A stretch of 52,916 nt of DNA from Fibrobacter succinogenes (GCA_902799745.1 CADCBQ010000018.1:1-52916), one strand, 5' to 3'; shown: positions 30,925 to 39,796, numbered from the stretch's first letter. Numbers and translations are program-made. Notes: generated by a model from the letters alone, not told the origin.

Positions 30925-32163
30925 TTAACCGAAGAGTCGGAGAACGCGCTTGATGCCGGCAATAAAGCGGTCGATGTCGCGCTTCAGGGTGTACGCGCCA
31001 AAACTGAGTCGAAGCGTGGCGTCGACGCCGAAGCGGTCCATGACAGGTTGGGCGCAGTGGTGCCCGCTGCGGACGGCAACATTCTCTTCGTCGAGAATCA
31101 TGGCGGCGTCGCTGACGGCGATGCCGTCGAGTGTAATACTGATGAGAGCGCCGCGTTCCTTCGGGTTGCCGAGAACTTTCACCTGCGGAATCGTGGCAAG
31201 CTGTTCCAAGGCGTACTGCGTAATTTCTTCTTCGTGCTTGCGGATGTTTTCGATGCCAACCGCATTAATCCATTCGATGGCCTTGCCGAGGCCGATGACT
31301 TCGGCAATCATGGGCGTGCCAGCCTCGAAACGTGCGGGTACGTCGGCGTAAGTCGTCTTTTCGAAGGTCACGTTCTTGATCATTTCGCCACCGCCGTGCC
31401 AGGGGGGCATGCTGTCGAGAACTTCGTACTTGCCGTAGAGTACGCCTACGCCTGTCGGACCATACATCTTGTGGCCGCTGAAGGCGAGAAAATCGCAGTC
31501 CAGCTTCTGCACGTCAATTTTGATGTGGCTCGAACTCTGGGCGGCGTCAATCAAAATTTTGGCTTGCGGGGCGAGCTTGCGGACGGTCGCGATAATTTCT
31601 GCAATGGGGTTCACGGTACCGACGGAATTGCTCACGTGGGTGACAGCCACCATCTTGGTTCGCGCATTCAACAGCCCGGGAAGCTTGCTCAGGTCTAAAT
31701 CGCCGCTGTCCAAAACGGGAATCACCTTGATCTTGGCGCCCTTCATTTCGGCGACAATTTGCCAGCTCACGATGTTTGCGTGATGCTCGAGTCCGCTAAT
31801 CAGAATCTCGTCGCCCGCCTCGAAGAATTTGCGTCCGTAACTCCACGCCACCAGATTGATGCTTTCGGTAGTGCCACGGGTAAACACGATTTCGTCTTCG
31901 GTCTTGGCATTAATAAATTTCGCGACATTCTTGCGGGTGGCTTCAAATGCTTCGGTGGTACGAGCGCTCAGGCGATACACGCCGCGCTTTACGGAACTGT
32001 AGTGTTCGCGGTAAAAGTCGTTCATCACGTCGATCACGCAGTCGGGCTTTTGCGTGGTGGCCGTACTGTCTAAGAAGGCGAGCGGCTTTGCGTCCTTATC
32101 GCCTGTGACAAGCATCGGGAATTCGCTACGGATTTTTTCTGCATCAATATTTGCATCAATCAT
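30925..32163 (-). CDS. csdA: Cysteine desulfurase (SufS/CsdA type)
   Basis: This PLP-dependent enzyme takes sulfur from cysteine for Fe-S clusters and tRNA modification. The 412-residue protein shows the class V aminotransferase fold with the PLP lysine in SGHKMYGPTG (K232) and the sulfur-carrying cysteine in RSGHHCAQP (C370), plus the group II feature FEAGTPMIAEVIGLG. Pairing with tcdA directly downstream favours a CsdA role; SufS is also possible. No ribosome binding site is visible; a TATATTTG element ends five bases before the ATG, suggesting a leaderless mRNA. Confidence 0.93.
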   Translation of the reverse strand: MIDANIDAEKIRSEFPMLVTGDKDAKPLAFLDSTATTQKPDCVIDVMNDFYREHYSSVKRGVYRLSARTTEAFEATRKNVAKFINAKTEDEIVFTRGTTESINLVAWSYGRKFFEAGDEILISGLEHHANIVSWQIVAEMKGAKIKVIPVLDSGDLDLSKLPGLLNARTKMVAVTHVSNSVGTVNPIAEIIATVRKLAPQAKILIDAAQSSSHIKIDVQKLDCDFLAFSGHKMYGPTGVGVLYGKYEVLDSMPPWHGGGEMIKNVTFEKTTYADVPARFEAGTPMIAEVIGLGKAIEWINAVGIENIRKHEEEITQYALEQLATIPQVKVLGNPKERGALISITLDGIAVSDAAMILDEENVAVRSGHHCAQPVMDRFGVDATLRLSFGAYTLKRDIDRFIAGIKRVLRLFG

Positions 32164-32168
32164 GGGCC

Positions 32169-32176
32169 CAAATATA
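32169..32176 (-). promoter_or_regulatory. -7 element of csdA; predicted leaderless start
   Basis: On the minus strand TATATTTG is followed by GGCCC and the csdA ATG at 32163. No ribosome binding site is visible. Confidence 0.55.
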
Positions 32177-32275
32177 GTAATTAACGTTATAGCCTGGATT
32201 TATTGATTGTTATAGCGTACTAGGATCAACCAACTAAGTTCTGCTTACTGCCAGCTGCCTACTGCCAACTTTTTC

Positions 32276-32283
32276 TATATTTG
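32276..32283 (+). promoter_or_regulatory. Candidate -7 element of the secreted FISUMP gene
   Basis: TATATTTG lies 27 bases upstream of the ATG at 32311, which has its own GAGGG ribosome binding site. The element follows an imperfect CTACTGCC-type short repeat (about 32240-32267). Confidence 0.45.
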
Positions 32284-32310
32284 TATCGCAAAAAAAACGT
32301 GAGGGTTACA

Positions 32311-33729
32311 ATGAAAATTCTTAGAGGTGTATTGACAGGAGTTCTTGTTTTGGGCATGTCTACAGCTTTTGCCCAGCCGGAACTTCGTGACGCTATCGAT
32401 AATGGCGATATTGCAACTGCCCAGAAAATCGTGAAAAAGGGCGCTGCCGAAGAAATCTATTGCGGCAAACTTTCGCCGACCGATGCCGTCAAGGTTTATG
32501 AAAAAATCTTCAAGGCCATGCCTTACGAATCGTTCTCGAATTGCCAATCGCAATTCTCTTACGGTTACGGCACCAAGGTTTGCGCCAACGCCAAGGCCAT
32601 GGATGCATGTACCGAAGTGATTTCATTCTTGCTCCTGGAAGGCGAATCGGGCAACACGAAGGCTCTTGAAACTTTGGAATCGGTGGCTAAGGTTGCCCTG
32701 AAGACGAAGGGCTATTCCAAGCCGGTCAAGGTTGACGCCGACACAAGCATTTGGGTGCCTTGCCCCAAGAAGAAGGGCGAAGCCCGTGACAAGTGCATTG
32801 AAGAATGTTATGAAAAGGCTGGCAGCCTGCGCGATACCATTCGCGAAGCCGCTTGCGCTACCAAGCCGGAACACTTTGTCGATACGACTATCAAGGTAAC
32901 AGTTCCTTCTCCGCTTTATGAAAAGCTCCGCAAGGGCTTGCTCGAAGGTTACTGGAAGACTCCGAAGAGCGCTGCTGAAAAGTATTCGAAGATTATGCAG
33001 GCCTCGGCCAAGGCTCTTTCGATTCCGGATACGGCTATCATTAACTTGGCTTACGTAGACCGCTGGGCTGAAAAGCACAAGGCCGATTCTACGGCACTCC
33101 CGGGTGGCGAACTCTTCCGTTTCTGCACGTCTTGGCAGCCGGCGGTGGACTCTATCTTGGGCGCAAAGGAATTCGAAACCCGTTGCCCGGTGTTCGAATC
33201 GTTCGTGGACAATCGCGATGGCCAGACTTACAGAGTCAAGGAAATCAATGGCACTCGCTGGTTTGTGCAGAACTTGAACTTTGCCATCGAAGAAAATTCC
33301 ATGTGCTATGACCGCGAAGAAGAAAACTGCGCTACTTATGGTCGTCTGTATACGCAAGAAGCTGCTTTGACGGCTTGCCCCGAAGGCACTCGTCTTGCAA
33401 CCGATGACGATTGGAAGATGCTTGAAATTTATGCCGGTGGCGCAAACACTGCTGCAGTCCGCCTGCGTAGTAACGGCTCTGACGATTACGCCTTCACGGC
33501 CATGTTTGGCGGCTATGCCAACAAGAACGGCATCTCGGTGATTCAGGGCGAAGGCGCATACTTCTGGACAAGCAAGGATGTGGGTGACGGTCGCGGTATC
33601 GCACGTTCCATGTTCAGCACCGACAAAGAAGTGTCTGCCATTCCGGTTGATAAAAAGTTCTGGCTCGCTGTGCGCTGCGTCGTGAATGCGGCTCCTGCAG
33701 AAGAAACCGCTCCCGCTGCTGCCGAGTAA
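32311..33729 (+). CDS. Secreted FISUMP-domain protein
   Basis: The ATG at 32311 gives 472 residues with a clear signal peptide (MKILRGVLTGVLVLGMSTAFAQ). The first 300 mature residues contain a charged, cysteine-bearing region with no family I know (EEIYCGKLSPTDAVKVYEKIF, KCIEECYEKAGSL). The last 160 residues are a FISUMP domain: VDNRDGQTYRVKEINGTRWFVQNLNF, RLATDDDWKMLEIYAG, YFWTSKDVGDGR and LAVRCVVN. A short Ala/Glu tail ends the protein. FISUMP proteins are abundant in Fibrobacter and appear surface-associated; function is unknown. It is followed by a dispersed repeat and then epmA. Confidence 0.85.
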   Translation: MKILRGVLTGVLVLGMSTAFAQPELRDAIDNGDIATAQKIVKKGAAEEIYCGKLSPTDAVKVYEKIFKAMPYESFSNCQSQFSYGYGTKVCANAKAMDACTEVISFLLLEGESGNTKALETLESVAKVALKTKGYSKPVKVDADTSIWVPCPKKKGEARDKCIEECYEKAGSLRDTIREAACATKPEHFVDTTIKVTVPSPLYEKLRKGLLEGYWKTPKSAAEKYSKIMQASAKALSIPDTAIINLAYVDRWAEKHKADSTALPGGELFRFCTSWQPAVDSILGAKEFETRCPVFESFVDNRDGQTYRVKEINGTRWFVQNLNFAIEENSMCYDREEENCATYGRLYTQEAALTACPEGTRLATDDDWKMLEIYAGGANTAAVRLRSNGSDDYAFTAMFGGYANKNGISVIQGEGAYFWTSKDVGDGRGIARSMFSTDKEVSAIPVDKKFWLAVRCVVNAAPAEETAPAAAE

Positions 33730-33731
33730 TG

Positions 33732-33769
33732 TGTCATCCTGAGCGTAACGAAGTGTAGTCGAAGGATCT
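33732..33769 (+). repeat. Dispersed intergenic repeat, copy 3 (carries the epmA ribosome binding site)
   Basis: TGTCATCCTGAGCGTAACG...GTCGAAGGATCT follows the FISUMP stop, ending 5 bases before the epmA GTG. The AAGGA at its end is the only visible ribosome binding site for epmA. This copy lacks the inner hairpin of copies 1 and 2. Confidence 0.75.
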
Positions 33770-33774
33770 GAAAA

Positions 33775-34737
33775 GTGTCGAACCAAAGCTCGTTTAGACC
33801 TACCTGCGACCGCGATTCTTGGGTAAAGCGTCAAGCCTTGATGAACAAGGTGCGTCGCTTCTTTGAAGGTCGCGGAGTGCTTGAAGTGGAAACGCCGACG
33901 CTTTCGAATGCAGGCGGTACTGATCCTCAGCTGGATTACTTTGAAGTCGAGGGCAAGCATTTCATGATGACGAGCCCCGAGTTCCACATGAAGCGCTTGC
34001 TTGCGGCAGGTTTTGGCGACATTTTCCAGATTACAAAGTCTTTCCGCAAAGATGAATTCGGTGCCCATCATAACAATGAATTCAGCATGGTGGAATGGTA
34101 CCGCGTCGGCATGCCGCAAGAAAAGTTGATGGACGAAGTTGAAGCACTCGTTTCTGAAATTATAGGCAAGCCGATTAACGCTCGTCGCACGCGCTGGATT
34201 GATGCGTTCAAGAATTATGCGGGCGTGAATCCGCTGACGGCTTCGGGCGAAGAATTTGCCGCAGCTTGTACAGCCCGCGACATTCCGCTCCCGGCTGATG
34301 GTACGACCATGTCTCGCGAAGACTGGTGGGATTACCTGATGGTTTTTGCGGTGGAACCCGAACTTGCCAAGAATGGTCCCGAGTTCATTTTAGATTATCC
34401 GCAGTCCCAGGCAGCGCTTGCGCAAACGTATGTGGGCGAAGACGGCTACACTTGGGCTCGTCGATTCGAATTGTTTGTAGACCAGGTGGAACTTTGCAAC
34501 GGCTACACGGAACTTACCGATGCTGCAGAACAACGCAGGCGCTTTGCTGCCGACCTTGAAATCCGTCGCGGCATGAACAAACCGCAACCGCCGATTGACG
34601 AAAACTTCTTGGCAGCACTAGAATCGGGAATGCCAGCTTGCTCTGGTGTGGCGCTTGGTCTAGACAGATTGTTTATGCTTGCAATGGGAAAGTCCGAAAT
34701 CAAGGACGTAATTCTTTTCCCGAGCCCTATTGCTTAA
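33775..34737 (+). CDS. epmA: Elongation factor P beta-lysine ligase (LysRS-like)
   Basis: This 320-residue protein matches the LysRS catalytic core without an anticodon-binding domain, as in EpmA/PoxA/GenX, which attaches beta-lysine to elongation factor P. Features: FFEGRGVLEVETPTLS, MTSPEFHMKRLLAAGFGDIFQI, FRKDEFGAHHNNEFSMVEWY, and a C-terminal GVALGLDRLFMLAMGK. The GTG at 33775 is chosen because the text begins SNQSSFRPTCDRDSWVKRQALM at the normal place and AAGGA lies upstream, within a dispersed repeat. The gene overlaps the convergent TlpA-like gene by 11 bases. EpmB and EF-P are not in this window. Confidence 0.9.
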   Translation: MSNQSSFRPTCDRDSWVKRQALMNKVRRFFEGRGVLEVETPTLSNAGGTDPQLDYFEVEGKHFMMTSPEFHMKRLLAAGFGDIFQITKSFRKDEFGAHHNNEFSMVEWYRVGMPQEKLMDEVEALVSEIIGKPINARRTRWIDAFKNYAGVNPLTASGEEFAAACTARDIPLPADGTTMSREDWWDYLMVFAVEPELAKNGPEFILDYPQSQAALAQTYVGEDGYTWARRFELFVDQVELCNGYTELTDAAEQRRRFAADLEIRRGMNKPQPPIDENFLAALESGMPACSGVALGLDRLFMLAMGKSEIKDVILFPSPIA

Positions 34738-35257
34738 GGGCTTTCTCGATTAACTTTCGCATCTGTTTTTCGTCGAAGTCGCCGACGTTGATTTTCACGA
34801 TGCTGTCTTGTGCATTCACGAGGTAGGTCACGGGAATTACGCCAGGATTTCCGAGGGCGTTCATCATGTCGTAATTCCAATGGAATGTTGTCCACTTGAT
34901 GCCTGCGGCTTTGTTGTATTTTGCTCCGATTTTAGGCGAGTCATCTTCGTTCACCATCAAAATCTTGAAACCTTTGTCGGCAAATTCTTCGTCAAGCTTT
35001 TTGAGGAGCGGAAGTTCTGCACGGCAGCCGGGGCACCACGAGGCGGTGAGTGCGATTAGGGTGACGGTTCCTTTTTCGGCTTGGTAAGTCGATATGCTAC
35101 CGTCAAGAAGTTTTCCCTTGAAATCTTGAATTTTGGTGGGCGCAGCTTGGAAATATTCCTGCCCGCATGCAGAAAACAGGAATGCAAGTGCCAAAAGTAG
35201 CATGCAAACCACAGAAAAAACACCTCGTGAGGAGGTTATTTTACGCCCAAGTTCCAT
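34727..35257 (-). CDS. TlpA-like thioredoxin-fold lipoprotein
   Basis: The 176-residue protein has a lipobox after a hydrophobic segment (LFSACG, cysteine 31). A thioredoxin fold follows with the redox motif CPGC (C75, C78) in LTASWCPGCRAELPLL and the cis-proline in VIPVTYLV. It likely reduces or oxidises disulfides on exported proteins, perhaps in cytochrome or outer-membrane protein maturation; its partner is not visible. It is transcribed alone and overlaps the end of epmA by 11 bases. Confidence 0.88.
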   Translation of the reverse strand: MELGRKITSSRGVFSVVCMLLLALAFLFSACGQEYFQAAPTKIQDFKGKLLDGSISTYQAEKGTVTLIALTASWCPGCRAELPLLKKLDEEFADKGFKILMVNEDDSPKIGAKYNKAAGIKWTTFHWNYDMMNALGNPGVIPVTYLVNAQDSIVKINVGDFDEKQMRKLIEKALKQ

Positions 35258-35328
35258 TCTAGAATAATAAAATAGCGTTTTTTTGAAAAAATGTGCGTTT
35301 TTGATGAAAAAATTGGCCTTTTTTAAGT

Positions 35329-35334
35329 TATATT
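35329..35334 (+). promoter_or_regulatory. -7 element of pilT; predicted leaderless start
   Basis: TATATT is followed by CTTAAGC (7 bases) and the pilT ATG. No ribosome binding site is visible. Confidence 0.5.
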
Positions 35335-35341
35335 CTTAAGC

Positions 35342-36409
35342 ATGGCATACAATATTCAAGATCTTCTTTCTGAAATGGTCCAGCGTGGCGCTTCTGACTT
35401 GCACATTACGGCAGGTGCGCCCCCTCTCATTCGACTTTCCGGCAAGCTCACGCCTATTGGCGAAGACAAGCTGAAACCGGACGAAACCATGCGCATGACA
35501 TATAGTCTGATGAACGAAGGCCAAAAGAAGACTTTCGAACAGCAGAAGGAATGCGACTTCTCTTTCGGTATTGCAAACCTCGCTCGTTTCCGTGCGAACG
35601 CTTATTTGCAGCGCGGTTGCGTGGCCTTGGCCTTGCGTATTATTCCGCTTGAAATTAAGACCTTTAAGGATCTCGGCCTTCCGAAAATTCTGGCCGAATT
35701 CACGACCCGTCCGTCTGGCCTTGTGCTGGTGACGGGTGCTACCGGTTCCGGTAAGTCGACGACCTTGGCTGCCATGATCGACAAGATCAACAAGGAACGC
35801 CACGACCACATTCTGACGGTGGAAGACCCGATTGAATTCTTGCATAAGCACCAGGGTTGTATGATTAACCAGCGTGAAGTTGGTAGCGATACGAACAGCT
35901 TTGCTCAGGCGCTTAAGATGGCGCTTCGTCAGGACCCTGATGTGGTGCTTATCGGCGAAATGCGTGACCTTGAAACAATCCGTGCCGCCCTTACGATTGC
36001 AGAAACGGGTCACTTGGCTTTTGCAACGCTCCATACCAACTCTTGTGTGCAGACCATCAACCGCGTGGTGGATGCTTTCCCGAAGGGCGAACAGCAGACC
36101 GTGCGTACGCAGCTTTCGTTTGTGCTCCAGGGCGTGATATGCCAGACGCTTATCCCGCGCATTGGCGGTGGCCGCGTGATGGCGTACGAAATTATGAACG
36201 TGACTCCGGGTATTCGTGCGTTGATTCGCGATGACAAGGTGCACCAGATTGAATCGATGATTGAAATTGGTCAGAAGTTCGGCATGAACACCATGAACAT
36301 GTGCTTGTGTGATTTGGTGAAGAATCACAAGGTTGACCGTTTCGATGCTCTCGCCCGTTCTCCGAGTCCGGACCAGTTGGAACAATTGTTCGTGAAGGAA
36401 GGTGTGTAA
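35342..36409 (+). CDS. pilT: Type IV pilus retraction ATPase PilT
   Basis: This 355-residue protein has an N-terminal PAS-like domain (QRGASDLHITAGAPPLIR) and a GspE-type ATPase domain with Walker A GATGSGKST near residue 131, acidic box, GEMRDLETI Walker B near 200 and the His box TGHLAFATLHTNS. It powers pilus retraction, giving twitching motility or surface contact. The stop is 3 bases before pilC, forming a pilT-pilC operon. MAYNIQDLLSEMVQRGASD matches PilT well; a PilU role cannot be excluded. Confidence 0.95.
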   Translation: MAYNIQDLLSEMVQRGASDLHITAGAPPLIRLSGKLTPIGEDKLKPDETMRMTYSLMNEGQKKTFEQQKECDFSFGIANLARFRANAYLQRGCVALALRIIPLEIKTFKDLGLPKILAEFTTRPSGLVLVTGATGSGKSTTLAAMIDKINKERHDHILTVEDPIEFLHKHQGCMINQREVGSDTNSFAQALKMALRQDPDVVLIGEMRDLETIRAALTIAETGHLAFATLHTNSCVQTINRVVDAFPKGEQQTVRTQLSFVLQGVICQTLIPRIGGGRVMAYEIMNVTPGIRALIRDDKVHQIESMIEIGQKFGMNTMNMCLCDLVKNHKVDRFDALARSPSPDQLEQLFVKEGV

Positions 36410-36412
36410 TTT

Positions 36413-37615
36413 ATGGCAGAATTCCTTTATAAGGCCACAAACAGCCAAGGCAATAATTTTGAAGGTACTCTCGAGGCGAAGGATAAGGCCGAAGCAGAAG
36501 CCATGCTCATGCGTCGCCGCCTGATTATTGTTAGCCTCAAGAAAAAGCCGACGGAAATCAAGATTAAGATTGGTTCGGGTATCAAGCCTGCCGAAATTGC
36601 TCGCTTTACCCGTATGTTCTCTTCAATGAGTTCAGCCGGTCTTCCCATGTTGCAGTGCTTGAACATTCTTGAATCCCAATGTGAAAATCCGGAACTCAAG
36701 AATGTGGTTCATAAGGTGACGCAGTCAATTAACGGTGGTTCTTCTTTGGCCGATGCCTTGTCGCAGCACCCGAAGGTGTTCAGTACCTTGTATACGAACA
36801 TGGTGGCGGCTGGTGAAGCGGGCGGTATCTTGGATGGTATCTTGGCTCGTTTGGCGGAAACCCTTGAAAATAATGAACGCCTGAAACGTAAGGTAAAAAA
36901 AGCTCTGACTTACCCGGTGATGCTTGTTATCGTGGGTATCTTGGTGGTGATTGCCCTTATGACCTTCGTGGTGCCTACATTCGCTGAACAGTTCGCTGCT
37001 TTGGATGCGGAACTCCCGGCGCCGACTCAAGCGGTGATGGGTATTTCTGATTTTATTCGTGACAATGGTGCGTTCCTGTTTATCGGAGCGATTCTCTTGG
37101 TTGTGGGCTTTAAGGTGGCCATGCGTGTGCCAGCGGCCAAGTTCGCGTTTGACGGCTTTATGCTAAAGGTGCCTAAGCTAGGTGACCTGCAAATCAAATC
37201 GACTACGGCTGGTTTTTCTAGAACGCTTGGTACTTTGTTGAATGCCGGTGTGTCCATCATGGATTCCCTGAAGGTTGTGTCTTCAACCGTGACAAATAAA
37301 GTGGTGGAAAAGGGCATCAATAAGATTGCCATTGGTATTGCCGGTGGTAAGAGTATTGCGGATCCGATGCAAGAAACGGGGCTATTCCCGCCCATGGTGA
37401 TTCAGATGACGGGCGTGGGTGAAAAGACCGGTAACTTGGGCGGCATGCTTTTGAAACTCGCGGACTTCTATGACGAAGAAGTGGATGCCGCAGTGGATGG
37501 TGTCGTGGGTATGATGGAACCGATTATCATCGTGTTCCTCGGTGGTGCTGTCGGTGGCTTGCTGATTGCAATGTATATGCCGATGTTCTCCATGGGCGAC
37601 GCTGTCAAGGGATAA
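36413..37615 (+). CDS. pilC: Type IV pilus inner-membrane platform protein PilC (GspF family)
   Basis: This 400-residue protein contains two T2SSF domains (about residues 70-190 and 270-390), separated and followed by membrane helices: VMLVIVGILVVIALMTFVVPTF, FLFIGAILLVVGFKVAM, and IIIVFLGGAVGGLLIAMYMPMF at the end. It bridges pilus ATPases and the growing pilus in the inner membrane. It is directly coupled to pilT, and a terminator follows. The pilB and pilin genes must lie elsewhere. Confidence 0.95.
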   Translation: MAEFLYKATNSQGNNFEGTLEAKDKAEAEAMLMRRRLIIVSLKKKPTEIKIKIGSGIKPAEIARFTRMFSSMSSAGLPMLQCLNILESQCENPELKNVVHKVTQSINGGSSLADALSQHPKVFSTLYTNMVAAGEAGGILDGILARLAETLENNERLKRKVKKALTYPVMLVIVGILVVIALMTFVVPTFAEQFAALDAELPAPTQAVMGISDFIRDNGAFLFIGAILLVVGFKVAMRVPAAKFAFDGFMLKVPKLGDLQIKSTTAGFSRTLGTLLNAGVSIMDSLKVVSSTVTNKVVEKGINKIAIGIAGGKSIADPMQETGLFPPMVIQMTGVGEKTGNLGGMLLKLADFYDEEVDAAVDGVVGMMEPIIIVFLGGAVGGLLIAMYMPMFSMGDAVKG

Positions 37616-37634
37616 AAAACGTCGCCATACGGAA

Positions 37635-37664
37635 AAAAATGGCGGCCTTAAGGCTGCCATTTTT
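37635..37664 (+). terminator. Terminator of pilT-pilC
   Basis: AAAAATGGCGGCC pairs with GGCTGCCATTTTT (one G-U) around a TTAA loop; the right arm ends in Ts. Symmetry in A and T suggests it may also serve the convergent pflA. Confidence 0.9.
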
Positions 37665-37696
37665 ACTTCCTACCGTCTACAGTCTACTTCCTACTG

Positions 37697-38437
37697 TTAT
37701 GGAAGTATTCCTAAAATCTTCTTGGCGTTAGCGACTCGTTCCGCTGAGGGCGATTTGACGTCTTTCAGCACATAGTCGATGCCGAGTTCTTGATACTTGG
37801 CGAGGGCGAGTGCGTGGTAGGGGAGGACTTCGACTTTTTCCACATTGTGGAGTGTGTCGATGAATTCGCGCGTCTTGATGAGAAGTTCATCGTTGTCGCT
37901 CATGCCGGGGACGAGTACGTGGCGAATCCAGATGGGCTTGTGAATTTCGTCGAGGTAACGGAACATATCAATGATGTTCTTGTTGTCGTGACCGGTGAGC
38001 TTTTTATGTTGTTCGGAATCAATGTTCTTGATGTCAACGAGCAGCAAATCTGTTGCGGCCATGAGCCTTTTGAATTTGCTAAAGTATGGCTCATTACGAA
38101 CAAAGTTTACTCCCGAGGTGTCGATGCAGGTGTGTACGCCTGCGGCTTTTGCGGCCTCGAAGAATTCAATGAGAAAATCCATTTGCGCAAGCGGCTCGCC
38201 ACCGCTCACAGTAATGCCGCCGTCTTTGCCCCAGTAGCTCTGGTAGCGCAGCGCCTTCTTTAAAAGATCTTGTGCGGAGATGTCGTATGCTCCGGCGTTC
38301 TCGCCTTTAAAATCCCAAGTTTCGGGGTTGTGGCAGAACTGGCAGCGCATAGGGCAGCCTTGCGTGAATACGACAAAACGTACTCCGGGGCCGTCTACCG
38401 AGCCAAATGTCTCTAATTTATTGATTCGTCCGAGCAT
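37697..38437 (-). CDS. pflA: Pyruvate formate-lyase activating enzyme
   Basis: This 246-residue radical-SAM enzyme carries CPMRCQFC (C28, C32, C35), which holds the 4Fe-4S cluster, within FTQGCPMRCQFCHNPETW, plus GGITVSGGEPLAQ. It makes the glycyl radical on PflB. Size and motifs fit PflA exactly. The gene is separated from pflB by the GH16 gene on the opposite strand. A TAAATTTA element lies 4 bases before its ATG, so the start is probably leaderless. Confidence 0.95.
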   Translation of the reverse strand: MLGRINKLETFGSVDGPGVRFVVFTQGCPMRCQFCHNPETWDFKGENAGAYDISAQDLLKKALRYQSYWGKDGGITVSGGEPLAQMDFLIEFFEAAKAAGVHTCIDTSGVNFVRNEPYFSKFKRLMAATDLLLVDIKNIDSEQHKKLTGHDNKNIIDMFRYLDEIHKPIWIRHVLVPGMSDNDELLIKTREFIDTLHNVEKVEVLPYHALALAKYQELGIDYVLKDVKSPSAERVANAKKILGILP

Positions 38438-38600
38438 GAAATAAATTTAGAATTTGAAATGGGCTTTTTTTCTTGAAATTTGGCGAATTTTCCTCATATT
38501 CGCTAAATACTGTTGATACAGTTGTGTTTGATTTGCGTTTCGAGCCCTACCACGGGTCGTTTAGCGAAGGTATATTTAAAAACAAGAAACGAGGTTTACA

Positions 38601-39716
38601 ATGAAAACGAAATTCATTCTCCCGATTATCGCACTTGGCCTGTTTGCGGCTTGCGGCGACGACAGCAGCTCTGCGCCTGAGAACACTACCCCTGTAATCG
38701 ATCCGTCCGTAGTTGTGGATCCGAGTCAGACTAACCCGACTCCGACTGACCCTGCAGCGACTGATCCGGCTCAGACTCAGACTGACCCGGCTACTGATCC
38801 TGCCGTTACCGATTCGACTGTGACGGACCCGACTGTAACTGATCCGACGACTCCGACCGATCCGGCCACCGATCCGGTTGTAACTCCGGATCCTGTGACT
38901 CCGCCGGCAGGCAGCGGCTGTAGCGCAATTGCTCGTACGAACCTTACGGTTCCGGTTGTTCCGAACGAAGTGAGTGCTACTGGTAAGTACAACTACTACG
39001 GCGCTGAACTTTCTGGTAAGGACCAGTTCAAGTATGGCCGTTTCGAAGCTTGCATGAAGATGGTTTCGATTCCGGGTTCCGTGAGCTCCATGTTCCTTTA
39101 CTACGATGATTCCTATAGGAATGGCTTGTACGTTTGGAATGAAATCGATATCGAAGTGCTCGGCAAGGGCGGTACCTCTTGGCAGTCCAATATCATCACC
39201 CGTGAAGGCGATGAATCTATCAAGAAGAACACTTCTTCTGAAGCCATTCATGAATATGGTTTCGATGCAACCGAAGGCTTCCACCTTTATGCAATCATCT
39301 GGACTCCGGACTACGTTGCTTGGGAAATCGACAGTGTCGAAGTTCGCCGTGACTCGACTGGTCTCACTCGCGGAACTCATGCCGATGCTGACCAGGTTGC
39401 TTTCTTGACCGAAGATCAGTCTCTGCGCTTCAATCTTTGGGCCTCCAAGAGCTCTGGCTGGGTGGGCAAGTTTACGGGTGAAGAACTCGCTAACGGTCCG
39501 CAGGTGCAGTGGATTGACTATGTCCGTGTGTACTCTTACGATGAAGCAACGAAGGGCTTTACCCAGCTGTGGCAAGATGACTTCGATGGCGATGACATCG
39601 ACAGGGAACACTGGGGTGCCGGTAACTGGGAAATGGAAAAGGTTAACCTTTCTACCGAAAACGTGGTGGTCGAAGGTGGCTACTGCAAGATGATGATGAC
39701 CCGCGAACCGGAATAA
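38601..39716 (+). CDS. Circularly permuted GH16 beta-glucanase, lipoprotein
   Basis: The 371-residue protein has a lipobox (LFAAC, cysteine 18) and a Pro/Thr/Asp repeat linker (about 25-105), followed by a GH16 domain. Active-site residues lie in WNEIDIEVLG (E181, D183, E185). The order of halves is permuted as in the F. succinogenes 1,3-1,4-beta-glucanase: the catalytic half (YGRFEACMKMVSIPGSVSSMFLY) comes first, and the usual N-terminal strands (LWQDDFDGDDIDREHWGAGNWEM) come last. It likely cleaves mixed-linkage glucan, or a related beta-glucan, at the cell surface. GAGG precedes the ATG. The linker is encoded by near-identical 6-9 base repeats. Confidence 0.88.
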   Translation: MKTKFILPIIALGLFAACGDDSSSAPENTTPVIDPSVVVDPSQTNPTPTDPAATDPAQTQTDPATDPAVTDSTVTDPTVTDPTTPTDPATDPVVTPDPVTPPAGSGCSAIARTNLTVPVVPNEVSATGKYNYYGAELSGKDQFKYGRFEACMKMVSIPGSVSSMFLYYDDSYRNGLYVWNEIDIEVLGKGGTSWQSNIITREGDESIKKNTSSEAIHEYGFDATEGFHLYAIIWTPDYVAWEIDSVEVRRDSTGLTRGTHADADQVAFLTEDQSLRFNLWASKSSGWVGKFTGEELANGPQVQWIDYVRVYSYDEATKGFTQLWQDDFDGDDIDREHWGAGNWEMEKVNLSTENVVVEGGYCKMMMTREPE

Positions 39717-39724
39717 AAAGTATC

Positions 39725-39772
39725 TAGTCGTTAGTCAGTAATTTGTGAGGTGTTTTTATTGACTAACGACTA
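39725..39772. repeat. 13-bp inverted repeat after the GH16 gene
   Basis: TAGTCGTTAGTCA (39725-39737) and TGACTAACGACTA (39760-39772) are perfect inverted repeats with a 22-base centre. Its role is unknown; it may be part of the short CTAC/TAGT repeat family scattered between genes here. Confidence 0.6.
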
Positions 39773-39796
39773 ACATTTTGTTCTCCTCCATAAATG

